Shown piece after piece: positions 47,854-57,030 of a stretch of DNA of 64,000 nucleotides (position 1 is the first letter of the stretch; each line of letters starts with the position of its first letter). The position numbers and the translations under genes were made by a program. Below the pieces are notes generated by a model. It saw only the letters and a program-made list of their open reading frames with translations. It had not been told where the DNA came from and searched no databases. Source of the DNA: Paenibacillus_G elgii_A (GTDB lineage Bacteria; Bacillota; Bacilli; Paenibacillales; NBRC-103111); contig JBHJMN010000004.1 in NCBI GenBank assembly GCA_042219835.1, positions 144,215 through 208,214 on the forward strand, written 5' to 3'.

Positions 47854-50285
47854 GTAATCTTCAAAATATTCGTTAACGTTTCATTTTTATTGACCGGAAC
47901 AACGCATTTCCCAGTGGATTTGCGGTCATCAATCGGCGTCCGCTCGGTTGAGAAAGTTACTCTTCCGCCCGTACTCAGGATGGCGGTCAGGTCGAACGGC
48001 TCTTTAACCACAAAAGCGCCTTTCAGCTCCGATCCGTTCGGCTTTACCCGCTTGCCTTCCTTGAATTCGAACGTAATAATCCCCTTGCCTCCGCGTCCTT
48101 GAACAGGATAATCCGCTACGAGCGAACGCTTCGCATACCCAAGCTCCGTCATGACGATGACTTCTCCTTCGTCCCCGTCGATCCAATCGGCGGCAACGAC
48201 CTCATCGTCATCCTTAAGCTGAATGCCGCGAACCCCGGCAGCGGCGCGTCCCATCGGATTCACTTCGTCCTCCTTGAAGCGGATGGCCATCCCCTGCTTC
48301 GTCGCCAGCAGCAGCTCTTTTGAGCCTGTGCTGAGCAATACGTCGAGCACCGCGTCCTGATCGCCCACTTTGCAAGCGACGATCCCCGTCGAACGATTCG
48401 TAAAATAATCCTTCAGCTCGGTCCGTTTGACCTGCCCTTTGCGCGTAACAAATACGAGTGACTTGCCCGGCTCTTCGAAATCCTTGACCGGCAGCACGTG
48501 AATAATGCGGTCGTCCTTGGAAATCGGAATGACGTTGACGATGGCGGTGCCGTTCTCCTTCCATTTATACTCCGGAATTTGATGCACCGGCAGCAGGAAG
48601 TATTGCCCTTTCTGCGTGAAAATAAGCAGGCTCTCCAGTGTATTGACATCGAGCAGATAGCGAAGATAGTCGCCTTCCTTCAGTCCCGTCTTGTCAATCT
48701 CGCCGCCGGAGCGGATAAACGACAGCTTGCCTGTACGCTTGATATAGCCTTCGCTGGAAAGCGTAACGAAGACGTCTTCGGCCGTCACCATGACCTCCAG
48801 ATTAACTTTAAGCTCTTCCACTTCGTCCTGGATTTCCGATCGGCGGTCGATACCGTACTTATCGCGGATTTGCGACATTTCATTCTTAATGACAGCCAAA
48901 AGCTTCTTCTCGCTGCCAAGAATTCCTTTCAGATACGCGATGGTTTTCTGAACGTCCTTCCATTCCTTTTCCAAAGAATGAATCTCCAGATTCGTCAAAC
49001 GATACAGCTGCAAGGTCAAAATCGCATCGGCTTGCCGTTCGGTAAAGCCGAATTTGGCTACGAGGTTGTTTTGGGCGTCCTGACGGTTTTTCGACGCTTT
49101 GATCGCGGCGATGACCTCGTCCAGAATGTTAAGCGCCTTGACCAGTCCTTCGAGCACGTGGGCGCGGTCTTCCGCCTTCTCCAGCTCGTATCGCGAGCGG
49201 TGGGTGACCACTTCTTTCTGATGGTCGATGTAGGCTTCCAGCATATCGCGCAGCCCAAGCTGCTTTGGCGTCTTGTTGACGATGGCGACCATGTTGAAAT
49301 TATAGGCCACCTGCAGGTCGGTTTTCTTGAACAAATACGCCAAAATTCCCTGCGCATCCGCTTCCTTTTTCAGTTCGACGACAATACGAAGACCCTCGCG
49401 GCCGCTCTCGTCGCGAACCTCCGCAATGCCTTCGAGTTTTTTCTCCAGACGAATATTTTCCATCGCCGTTACCAGGCGTGATTTCACAACTTGATAAGGA
49501 ATTTCGGTAATGACGATCTGCTGGCGTCCGCCGCGCAAGTCCTCGATCGCCGTGCGCGCCCGCACATAGATGCGGCCCCGGCCGGTCCGGTACGCGTCAC
49601 GTATCCCTTCCGAGCCCATGATAATGCCGCCGGTCGGAAAGTCCGGGCCTTTGATGGCGCCCATCAATTCCTCCAGCGTGCTGTCCGGCTTATCGATCAA
49701 CGCTATGCAGGCATTAACCACCTCGCGCAGGCTGTGCGGCGGAATTTCCGTCGCAAATCCGGACGAGATGCCGCTAACGCCGTTAACCAGCAAATTCGGA
49801 AAGCGCGAAGGCAGCACGACCGGCTCCTTCGTCGTGTTGTCAAAGTTATCCTTGAACTGGACCGTCCGCTTCTCGATGTCCCGCAGCAGCTCCATCGCGA
49901 TTTCTGATAACCGCGCTTCGGTATACCGCATCGCAGCAGGCGGGTCGTCGTCCATCGAGCCCCAGTTACCGTGTCCGTCTACCAAGACGTGGCTCATTTT
50001 CCAAGGCTGCGCCATCCGCACCATGCCTTCGTAAATCGAGGCGTCGCCGTGAGGATGGTAATTGCCCATCACATCCCCGACCGTCTTCGCCGATTTGCGA
50101 TATGGCTTATCCGGCGTGTTCCCGGAATCGTACATGGCGTACAGAATACGCCGCTGCACCGGCTTCAGCCCGTCGCGCACGTCCGGAATCGCGCGGTCTT
50201 GAATGATATATTTGGAATACCGGCCGAACCGGTCGCCTACAACCTCTTCCAGAAAGGCCGGCAAAAAATTTTCCTGGATACTCAC
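47850..50285 (-). CDS. parC: DNA topoisomerase IV subunit A
   Basis: This 811-residue subunit cuts and rejoins DNA to decatenate chromosomes. The catalytic Tyr is Y121 (AAMRYTEARL). The winged-helix and tower domains lead to a C-terminal beta-pinwheel with GyrA-like boxes (RGGKGIITFEF). The quinolone-determining segment reads HPHGDASIYEGM, so the residue equivalent to Ser80 of S. aureus GrlA is A82, and the Glu84 equivalent is E86. GTG at 50285 follows GGGGGG. It lies 14 bp after parE in the same operon. Confidence 0.95.
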   Translation of the reverse strand: MSIQENFLPAFLEEVVGDRFGRYSKYIIQDRAIPDVRDGLKPVQRRILYAMYDSGNTPDKPYRKSAKTVGDVMGNYHPHGDASIYEGMVRMAQPWKMSHVLVDGHGNWGSMDDDPPAAMRYTEARLSEIAMELLRDIEKRTVQFKDNFDNTTKEPVVLPSRFPNLLVNGVSGISSGFATEIPPHSLREVVNACIALIDKPDSTLEELMGAIKGPDFPTGGIIMGSEGIRDAYRTGRGRIYVRARTAIEDLRGGRQQIVITEIPYQVVKSRLVTAMENIRLEKKLEGIAEVRDESGREGLRIVVELKKEADAQGILAYLFKKTDLQVAYNFNMVAIVNKTPKQLGLRDMLEAYIDHQKEVVTHRSRYELEKAEDRAHVLEGLVKALNILDEVIAAIKASKNRQDAQNNLVAKFGFTERQADAILTLQLYRLTNLEIHSLEKEWKDVQKTIAYLKGILGSEKKLLAVIKNEMSQIRDKYGIDRRSEIQDEVEELKVNLEVMVTAEDVFVTLSSEGYIKRTGKLSFIRSGGEIDKTGLKEGDYLRYLLDVNTLESLLIFTQKGQYFLLPVHQIPEYKWKENGTAIVNVIPISKDDRIIHVLPVKDFEEPGKSLVFVTRKGQVKRTELKDYFTNRSTGIVACKVGDQDAVLDVLLSTGSKELLLATKQGMAIRFKEDEVNPMGRAAAGVRGIQLKDDDEVVAADWIDGDEGEVIVMTELGYAKRSLVADYPVQGRGGKGIITFEFKEGKRVKPNGSELKGAFVVKEPFDLTAILSTGGRVTFSTERTPIDDRKSTGKCVVPVNKNETLTNILKIT

Positions 50286-50299
50286 AAAAGGCCCCCCGT

Positions 50300-52273
50300 T
50301 TATTCTTCAAATTCCGTGAAGTCCACGTTCTCGATGATCCATCGCTTCCGCGGATCGACTTTATCCCCCATCAGCGTAGATACGCGCCGCTCGGCTTTGG
50401 CCGCATCCTCAATCCGCACCTGCAGCAGCGTGCGCGTTGCCGGGTCCATCGTCGTTTCCCAGAGCTGGTCGGGGTTCATCTCACCGAGTCCTTTGTAACG
50501 CTGCAGCTCGATGTTCTTGCCGAGCTCCTTGGCCAGCGCATGCAGCTGCTCGTCGGTCCAAGCATAACGGACCGTACTGTTCTTACCGGCTTTTTTCGTC
50601 ACCTTGAACAGCGGCGGCTGGGCGATATACACCTTGCCTGCGTCGATGAGCGGCTTCATGTAGCGATAGAAGAACGTCAGAAGCAGCACCTGAATATGCG
50701 CGCCGTCGGTGTCGGCGTCGGTCATAATGATAATTTTCGCGTAATTGCTTTCCGACTCGTCGAATTCCGGGCCGACTCCCGCGCCGATGGCGGCGATGAT
50801 CGCCTTGTATTCGTCGTTTTTCATAATATCGAGCAGCTTGGCCTTTTCCGGGTTCATCGGCTTGCCCTTGAGCGGCAAAATCGCCTGATGCTTCGAATCG
50901 CGCCCCTGCTTCGCCGACCCGCCGGCGGAATCGCCTTCGACGATGAACAGCTCGTTGCGGGTGTAGTCCTTCGATTGGGCCGGGGTCAGCTTACCGCCGA
51001 GGTTCGAGCTTTCGCTCTTGCCCTTCTTGCCGCTGCGCACCTCTTCCCGCGCCTTTCTCGCTGCCTCGCGCGCTTTGGCCGACTGGATCGCCTTTTTCAT
51101 GATCAGCTGCGCGACCTGCGGATTTTCTTCGAGGAATACCGCCATTTTATCGGAAACGACCGAATCGACCGCGCTTCGCGCCGAAGCGCTTCCGAGCTGG
51201 TCCTTCGTCTGGCCGACGAATTCGACCTCGCCCATCTTGATGTTGATGACCGCCATCATGCCTTCGCGCAGGTCCTGCCCGTCCAGGTTTTTTTCCTTTT
51301 CCTTAAGCATCCCGTTCTTGCGCGCATAGTCGTTCATGACGCGGGTATAGGCGGTTTTGAAGCCCGTTTCGTGCGTTCCCCCGCCGCGTGTCGGAATCGA
51401 GTTGACGAAGGACACGAGCGTCTCCGTGTAGCCGTCATTATACTGCATCGCCACTTCGACTTCGATTTCGTCTTTCTCCGCCACAAAATGAATGACGTCA
51501 TGCAGCACCGCTTTTTCCTCGTTCAAAAACTGCACGAACTGGCTGGCGCCGCCTTCGTATTGGAACTCCTCCTGCTTATCCGCGCGCTGGTCGGTCAGCG
51601 TGACCTTCAGACCCGAGTTCAAAAAGGCGATTTCCTGTAATCGCTCGCTGAGCGTATCGAAATTGATCGTCGTCCCGCCCTGAAATACGCGCTTGTCGGG
51701 CTTGAACGTCACCTTCGTTCCGGTTTTGCGCGTCGCGCCGATCACTTCCAGGCCGGTGACCGGCTCTCCGACGTGCTCCTTGCCTTGTTTGTCCACCCAA
51801 TATTCAAACCGCTGGCGGTGTGTTTTGCCTTCGCGGTAAATTTCCACTTCAAGCCATTCGGACAGCGCATTCGTTACGGAAGCGCCTACGCCGTGCAAGC
51901 CGCCGGACTTTTTATATCCCCCGCCGCCGAACTTGCCGCCGGCATGAAGCATCGTAAACACCACCTGCGGTGTGGGAATCCCCGTTTTGTGCATGCCGGT
52001 CGGAATGCCGCGGCCGTTGTCGCACACCGTCACGGACTGATCCTTATGGATCGTCACGTCGATTTGCGTACAATGCTTGGCCAGATGCTCATCCACGGCA
52101 TTATCGACGATTTCCCAGATAAGATGATGAAGCCCGGACGTGCTGGTACTGCCGATATACATCCCCGGCCGTTTGCGTACCGCTACCAGTCCTTCGAGCA
52201 CCTGGATATCGTCTGCACCGTAGTCCGCCGGCGCTGCTGTCGTTTTTCCAATCAAATCGAGTTGATCCGCCAT
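50300..52273 (-). CDS. parE: DNA topoisomerase IV subunit B
   Basis: This 657-residue ATPase subunit has the GHKL fold (EIVDNAVDEHLA, DNGRGIPTGMH, GGLHGVGASVTNALSEWLE), a transducer domain and a Toprim domain (EGDSAGGSAKQGRD, MTDADTDGAHI). The C-terminus GEMNPDQLWETTMDP is family-typical. ATG at 52273 follows GGGAGG and fits MADQLDL; the frame stays open for another 133 codons upstream, antisense to the ABC permease gene, which is judged chance. The parE-parC operon ends before the 58-residue gene. Confidence 0.95.
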   Translation of the reverse strand: MADQLDLIGKTTAAPADYGADDIQVLEGLVAVRKRPGMYIGSTSTSGLHHLIWEIVDNAVDEHLAKHCTQIDVTIHKDQSVTVCDNGRGIPTGMHKTGIPTPQVVFTMLHAGGKFGGGGYKKSGGLHGVGASVTNALSEWLEVEIYREGKTHRQRFEYWVDKQGKEHVGEPVTGLEVIGATRKTGTKVTFKPDKRVFQGGTTINFDTLSERLQEIAFLNSGLKVTLTDQRADKQEEFQYEGGASQFVQFLNEEKAVLHDVIHFVAEKDEIEVEVAMQYNDGYTETLVSFVNSIPTRGGGTHETGFKTAYTRVMNDYARKNGMLKEKEKNLDGQDLREGMMAVINIKMGEVEFVGQTKDQLGSASARSAVDSVVSDKMAVFLEENPQVAQLIMKKAIQSAKAREAARKAREEVRSGKKGKSESSNLGGKLTPAQSKDYTRNELFIVEGDSAGGSAKQGRDSKHQAILPLKGKPMNPEKAKLLDIMKNDEYKAIIAAIGAGVGPEFDESESNYAKIIIMTDADTDGAHIQVLLLTFFYRYMKPLIDAGKVYIAQPPLFKVTKKAGKNSTVRYAWTDEQLHALAKELGKNIELQRYKGLGEMNPDQLWETTMDPATRTLLQVRIEDAAKAERRVSTLMGDKVDPRKRWIIENVDFTEFEE

Positions 52274-52326
52274 CGCAGCCTCCCTAAAACACCTATGTCT
52301 CCGCAACATTATAACATTTGAACGGA

Positions 52327-53319
52327 TTAGTTCAATACATCTTTTTTCGTGAATACCGCAAACGAGACGATGACCGAAGCGATGCCCCATACGGTCAACA
52401 CCGCCAAGGAGAACGGCAAATCCATGCCTTTGATAGGCGGAAGCGTCCCGCTGAGATACGTTGTCAAATTCAAGTTGACCATGAACAAATATTTGGCCGC
52501 CTCCCAGGAAGAGACCATATTCGTCAAGATCGTGCCCGAGATGAGCAGTGCCAGCATGATGCCCATTCCCGCCGCCGTGCTGCGCACAAGCACCGAGATC
52601 ATCAGCGTCATCACCGCGACGACGAGCGCCGCGTACCAGACCAGCCCGAACTCCATGATCAGGTACAGCCATTGGCCGATCGGGCGGACGAACGAGAAGT
52701 CAACCTCCGTTCCCTTCACCTGAAACCCGAAGAAAACCGGCATGTCCCAGCCTCCGTAGCCGAACACGACGCCGGAAATAAGATAGCATAACATAGCTGT
52801 CGCAATGACGATAAACGAGGTGAATAAAATCAGACTTAACAGCTTGCTCAGGAGGATTTTCCAGCGCTGGACCGGACGCGTCAGCAGCAGCTTGATCGTC
52901 CCCGTCGTATGCTCCCCGGATACCATATCGGCAGCAACGACCATAACCATGAGAGGAATGAACAGATTAACGGCATTCTTCACAAACTCTCTAGTAAAGG
53001 TTACCCCGTTCGGCTCGGCCGGATTCACATCTTTATCCAGATAGTACTGAGCCAGCTTCACTTCGACGCGGCGCCACTGCTTCCATTCCTCGGGCACGCG
53101 TCCGCTGCTGAGACTTCGGGTGTAGTCCACAATCTTCTGCCGCTGCTCGACCCGCCAGTCGGTCGTTCCGAACTGCTTCCGGTTGCTTTCCGCCACCTTC
53201 ATTTGCGCATAAGTGAACATCGGGATGATTGCGGCCAAAATAAGCAGCACGACGAGCAGCCGCTTTTTTTTGATCATTTTGATGCATTCGTTCTTGACCA
53301 GCGGATATAAACTAACCAA
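52327..53319 (-). CDS. ABC-2 type transporter permease (NatB-like)
   Basis: This permease of about 330 residues has about six transmembrane helices, including a first helix with a charged start (KKKRLLVVLLILAAIIPMF), a large extracytoplasmic loop (about 45-115) and the motif SGEHTTGTIKLLLTRPVQRWKILLSK. It pairs with the upstream ATPase gene. TTG at 53319 is preferred: the Shine-Dalgarno GGAGG lies 9 nt before it, while the in-frame GTG at 53328 is inside that site. Substrate unknown; NatAB-type systems export ions or peptides. Confidence 0.85.
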   Translation of the reverse strand: MVSLYPLVKNECIKMIKKKRLLVVLLILAAIIPMFTYAQMKVAESNRKQFGTTDWRVEQRQKIVDYTRSLSSGRVPEEWKQWRRVEVKLAQYYLDKDVNPAEPNGVTFTREFVKNAVNLFIPLMVMVVAADMVSGEHTTGTIKLLLTRPVQRWKILLSKLLSLILFTSFIVIATAMLCYLISGVVFGYGGWDMPVFFGFQVKGTEVDFSFVRPIGQWLYLIMEFGLVWYAALVVAVMTLMISVLVRSTAAGMGIMLALLISGTILTNMVSSWEAAKYLFMVNLNLTTYLSGTLPPIKGMDLPFSLAVLTVWGIASVIVSFAVFTKKDVLN

Positions 53320-54289
53320 TGCGCTCACCCTCCGTCAGCTTCAGGAATAAATCTTCCAGCGTCGGAAGCTTGATTTCGATGCCGTGGAGCGCAGCGCCCG
53401 CTTCCATAAGCTGCCTCGACAGCTCTGGAATCGCCCCCGGATTTTGCAGGGCAATCAGCCGCGGCGCCCCTGTCTCCGTCCCGGCCTCATCCGCGAACGA
53501 AACCGACTGCACCTCGGGATGCGATTGCAGAATCTTTAGCGCAATCTCGGCCGGAAGTACGCTCCAAACGACCGTGCTGACGGATTCGTCCACAAGCGAC
53601 GATACCTCGCCGACCGTAATGACCTCGCCGTGGCTTATGATCGCGACACGGTCGCACATTTGCTGAATTTCGCTGAGCAAATGGCTGGAAATGAACAAGC
53701 TCAGCCCGGTCTCGGCCAACTGGCGGATAAATTCCCGAAGCTCCTTGATTCCCTGCGGATCGAGGCCGTTGGTCGGCTCGTCCAAAATAAGCAGCTTCGG
53801 ATCGTTCAACAGTGCCTGTGCAATACCAAGACGCTGCCGCATGCCCAGCGAGTACGTTTTGACTTTATCGTGAATGCGCGCATCCATGCCGACGATGTCC
53901 ACCACTTCGCGGATGCGCTTCTCCCCAACGCCCGGCAGCATGCGGGCAAAATGCTCCAGATTTTCCCAGCCGCTGAGGTACGAATACAGCTCCGGATTTT
54001 CCACAATACAGCCGACATACTGCAGCGCTTCGTTATGTTCCCTTTGCACGTCGTAGCCGCAGATGCGGATCGAGCCTTCCGTCGGCTTGATCAAGTCCAC
54101 CAGCATGCGGATCGTCGTCGTTTTTCCCGAGCCGTTCGGCCCGAGAAAGCCGAAAATTTCCCCGGCGCGCACGTCGAACGAAATGCCTTTGATGATGAGC
54201 CGTTTGCCGATCCTCTTTTTTACGTTATCGACCGCCAGAACAATGTCCGCGTCTCTTCCTTTCCGATGCTGCTCTCCGGTCTGAGCCAT
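53312..54289 (-). CDS. ABC transporter ATP-binding protein (NatA-like)
   Basis: This 325-residue ATPase has Walker A GPNGSGKTT, signature YSLGMRQRLG, Walker B LLILDEPTNGLD and H-loop ISSHLL, all intact, and a C-terminal extension (about 230-325) often seen in CcmA/NatA-type exporters. The signature's LGMRQ is usual in this subfamily. It overlaps the permease start. Confidence 0.92.
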   Translation of the reverse strand: MAQTGEQHRKGRDADIVLAVDNVKKRIGKRLIIKGISFDVRAGEIFGFLGPNGSGKTTTIRMLVDLIKPTEGSIRICGYDVQREHNEALQYVGCIVENPELYSYLSGWENLEHFARMLPGVGEKRIREVVDIVGMDARIHDKVKTYSLGMRQRLGIAQALLNDPKLLILDEPTNGLDPQGIKELREFIRQLAETGLSLFISSHLLSEIQQMCDRVAIISHGEVITVGEVSSLVDESVSTVVWSVLPAEIALKILQSHPEVQSVSFADEAGTETGAPRLIALQNPGAIPELSRQLMEAGAALHGIEIKLPTLEDLFLKLTEGERIG

Positions 54290-54307
54290 ACGATTCCGTC
54301 CTCCCCG

Positions 54308-55270
54308 CTATTTCAAAATATCGACGATCCGATCCGCGATCCGGTCGTAGCCGTCCTGGTTCGGATGAAAGTGGTCCGTATATAAATACTTGCTCAAATT
54401 CAGCTCGAACAAATCGTACGTCGGCACCAGCGTGATGTTCGGGTACCGGTTCGCCAAATCGAACGCCGCCGCGTTCCATTGCCGGATAACCGGGGCTCCT
54501 TCGCGCTGAGGGTCCAGATCGAGGAACGGATGGTACAAGCCGACGTAAAAAATCCGCGCCTGCGGACTCGCCTTGCTGACCCGATCAAAAATTTGCTCAA
54601 GGCGCTTCAATGCGTCCGGAATACGATCGGCCGCCGCTTTCGGGCTAAAGCCCACTCCGTCCTCCTGATCCGGCGAGCCCGGGGTGCTTTTCGGCGTCTC
54701 AGCGGCTTGGCCGCTTGGAGACGTCTGTTCCTTCGCAGAGTCCGCGCCTGACGTGCCGCTTGTACCATCGGAACCGGACGCGCCGTTCGTACTGTCGCCC
54801 GAACTAAAAATGCCCGCGCCGCTCTGGAACAAATCGTTGCCCCCGATCGTCAGCAGCACCAGATCCGCCTCGGCGAGCGACTTGGTGATGTCGGCTTTCT
54901 TGTCCCAATCCTTGAGCACATCCGCCGTCCGATAGCCCGGAATCGCAAAATTGTTGTAGACAAACACCGGCTTGCCCAGCTGCTTCTCCAGCTTGTCCCT
55001 TACGCCGCCGACATATCCTTTGCCCGACAGATCGCCGGTGCCTGCGCTTAGCGAATCTCCCAGCGCCACGATGCGGATCTGGTCCTTCGCTTCCCAGTTG
55101 TCCGTCTTCGGTTTTGCAGCGGGCTGCTGCGGAGCCTCTGTTGCGTCGCGCGCAACGGGCTTCGGAAAAATAATCTGATTGATGCCGTAGGCGAATCCGA
55201 CAGCGCACAGCACCGTCGATAACAGCGCGGCAAAGCCGACAGTCCGCCACAACCATCGCGTGGATTTCAT
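54308..55270 (-). CDS. Membrane-anchored GDSL/SGNH hydrolase (YpmR-like)
   Basis: This 320-residue esterase or lipase-like protein has an N-terminal signal anchor (about 5-30). SGNH blocks: I (VALGDSLSAGTGD, catalytic Ser), III (TIGGNDLFQSG, Gly-Asn-Asp) and V (DHFHPNQDGYD, Asp and His). A low-complexity Ser/Gly/Thr-rich insertion (about 160-205) interrupts the fold after block III and is unusual. GGGGGAG precedes the ATG. It is upstream of the ABC genes in the same direction. Confidence 0.9.
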   Translation of the reverse strand: MKSTRWLWRTVGFAALLSTVLCAVGFAYGINQIIFPKPVARDATEAPQQPAAKPKTDNWEAKDQIRIVALGDSLSAGTGDLSGKGYVGGVRDKLEKQLGKPVFVYNNFAIPGYRTADVLKDWDKKADITKSLAEADLVLLTIGGNDLFQSGAGIFSSGDSTNGASGSDGTSGTSGADSAKEQTSPSGQAAETPKSTPGSPDQEDGVGFSPKAAADRIPDALKRLEQIFDRVSKASPQARIFYVGLYHPFLDLDPQREGAPVIRQWNAAAFDLANRYPNITLVPTYDLFELNLSKYLYTDHFHPNQDGYDRIADRIVDILK

Positions 55271-55381
55271 GCGTTCTCCCCCAGTTTCGGCAGCTTTACT
55301 ACAAGACTGATCACTTCAGTAACTATACATTTTAGAGTAGCGGTTTGCCGCGAGATTTGCAAACTTTGGGGAGGAGAGAGG

Positions 55382-55459
55382 ATGAAAAGAGGGTTAACCA
55401 GAGGTAAGCGACATGCGAAGAAAAGCGTCAAACTGCGAGTTCAGACGCTCAAATATTGA
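55382..55459 (+). CDS. Possible 25-residue cationic peptide ORF
   Basis: GGGGAGGAG ends 6 nt before ATG 55382. The frame begins MKRGLTRGKRHAKKSVKL and ends RVQTLKY, with about 12 basic residues of 25. It overlaps the 3' end of the M23 peptidase gene on the opposite strand by 19 bp. A possible -10 (TATACA, 55325-55330) lacks a -35. It may be a real small protein or chance. Confidence 0.3.
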   Translation: MKRGLTRGKRHAKKSVKLRVQTLKY

Positions 55460-56865
55460 AGCGGATTTTGCTGTTGGCCGTTCTTGTTGATCTCGAAATG
55501 CAGATGGACGCCGGTCGAATTTCCCGTGCTGCCCATCACGCCGATTTTGTCGCCTTTCTTAACGCCGTCCCCTTCTCGAACACCGACTTTGCTAAGATGC
55601 CCGTACAACGTCTCGTACCCGTTCTGATGATCGATGACGATGCAGTTGCCGTAGCCCGATTTCCAGCCGGCAAATGTTACTTTGCCGTGATCGGCGGCCA
55701 TAATCGCTTTTTGCTCCGAAACGAAATCGGTACCGTTATGATTTTTCCCCCAGCGCCGTCCGAATTCGCTCGTTACTTTGGGCTGCAGCACCGGCAGGGC
55801 GAACTTGCCCGTACCTGCGCCGGGAATCACCTTCGTCCCTTGCTTCACAACCGTCCGTACCGGCAATTCGAGTATCGTTTCGTCGACCACCGACTCGCTT
55901 GCGGGCTCGCCATTCACGCGGACGAACTCGTAGGTCACCTGCTTCCAGCCGGGCTTGCCGTTAGCCACGATCTGAATGACGCCCGCCTGCAGCTCGCTGT
56001 CTTTTTCGTAGACGATGCCGCTGGCTATCCGAATCTCCTCGGTATGCGTCTCGATCGTTTTGACCGACAAGAGCGGCTGATTGACCGAAAGCTTAAGCGT
56101 TTGTCCGACCCGGATCAAATCCTTCTTAATCTCCGGATTGTTTGCCCGGATCGCATCGGCAGCGACTTGAAACCGCTGCGCGATCAACGAGATGCAGTCC
56201 CCTTTCTGCACCGTATACGTGAGAGGCTGGGCGGCGCCGCTTAAAATCCGGTACAATACCGCTTCGGCCGGCTCGACCTTCCCCGGGGCGACAGCCGTTT
56301 CGAGCAGCTGCACGTCCTGGGTAAATTCGGCGGTCGTTTTCACCTTCGACCGGTTTCCGTCGCCTGATTCAGACAAGATTGCAACCTCCTTCTCCTTGGA
56401 CGCGTTCAAAAAAGGCGCCTTTACCTGATCCAGAAGGGCTGCGGCAGTAAATACGTCCTTCACAATGCCGACCGGCGTGCCGTCGATCCGAATCTCTGTG
56501 GCAAAAAAAGCAAAAACAAGCTTATCGTTCAGCGCGGCAATCACCGCATCATTGTCGTATGCGCCTTGGAACGTTTGGTTTCCATCGAATCGAACGAACT
56601 GAAGCCGCTCCAGATTGGACGTAACGCGCGCATGGTCGTATTGTCGCCCTGCTTCTTCGTATCGGGCCGCCTTCCATTGCTTTACAATTTCCGGATCGCT
56701 GACTGTCCCTACATGCTGTTCGTCCAGAAACACGTCAAACCGATACACCGGCTGCGACTTTGCGAACCAGCGGCCCGAGATCAAGACGGCGACGATGACC
56801 GCAAAGGCCGTTCCCCATTGCAGAAGCTCCAACAGCAAGCCAGGTGTGACGATGCGCTTTTTCAA
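55441..56865 (-). CDS. M23-family peptidoglycan endopeptidase with LysM and G5 domains
   Basis: This 474-residue envelope enzyme has an N-terminal transmembrane anchor (about 10-33), a region of unknown fold, a LysM domain (YTVQKGDCISLIAQRFQV ... VGQTLKL), a G5 domain (about 265-345) and a C-terminal M23 zinc peptidase (NHNGTDFVS with His/Asp and GVHLHFEINKNG with HxH). It would cleave peptide cross-links. TTG at 56865 is chosen because GGAGG (56878-56874) lies 8 nt upstream; the in-frame ATG at 57030 has no site. Confidence 0.9.
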   Translation of the reverse strand: MKKRIVTPGLLLELLQWGTAFAVIVAVLISGRWFAKSQPVYRFDVFLDEQHVGTVSDPEIVKQWKAARYEEAGRQYDHARVTSNLERLQFVRFDGNQTFQGAYDNDAVIAALNDKLVFAFFATEIRIDGTPVGIVKDVFTAAALLDQVKAPFLNASKEKEVAILSESGDGNRSKVKTTAEFTQDVQLLETAVAPGKVEPAEAVLYRILSGAAQPLTYTVQKGDCISLIAQRFQVAADAIRANNPEIKKDLIRVGQTLKLSVNQPLLSVKTIETHTEEIRIASGIVYEKDSELQAGVIQIVANGKPGWKQVTYEFVRVNGEPASESVVDETILELPVRTVVKQGTKVIPGAGTGKFALPVLQPKVTSEFGRRWGKNHNGTDFVSEQKAIMAADHGKVTFAGWKSGYGNCIVIDHQNGYETLYGHLSKVGVREGDGVKKGDKIGVMGSTGNSTGVHLHFEINKNGQQQNPLQYLSV

Positions 56866-56956
56866 CGTCCTTTCCTCCCTTAACGGATCGATTCGGTGTT
56901 CGTACCGGCGAACAAGTTCACTTCCCCATGTATATGTCGGAGGTGTAGCGAGTAGA

Positions 56957-57007
56957 CAAAAAAACAAAAAACCCCCGACGTTTCTGCTTGCGCAAAAACG
57001 ACGAGGG
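56957..57007 (-). terminator. Terminator after the sugar-phosphate isomerase gene
   Basis: On the minus strand CCCTCG pairs with CGGGGG (about 57007-56971) and CGTTT with AAACG, followed by TTTTTTGTTTTTTT. The two T-runs make it a strong terminator. Confidence 0.8.
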
Positions 57008-57030
57008 TAGGCATAACATGAACGATCCAC

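Noticed and set aside
52274..52672. 133-codon N-terminal extension of ParE
   Set aside because: The extension lies antisense to the ABC permease gene, and the family start MADQLDL has a GGGAGG just upstream.
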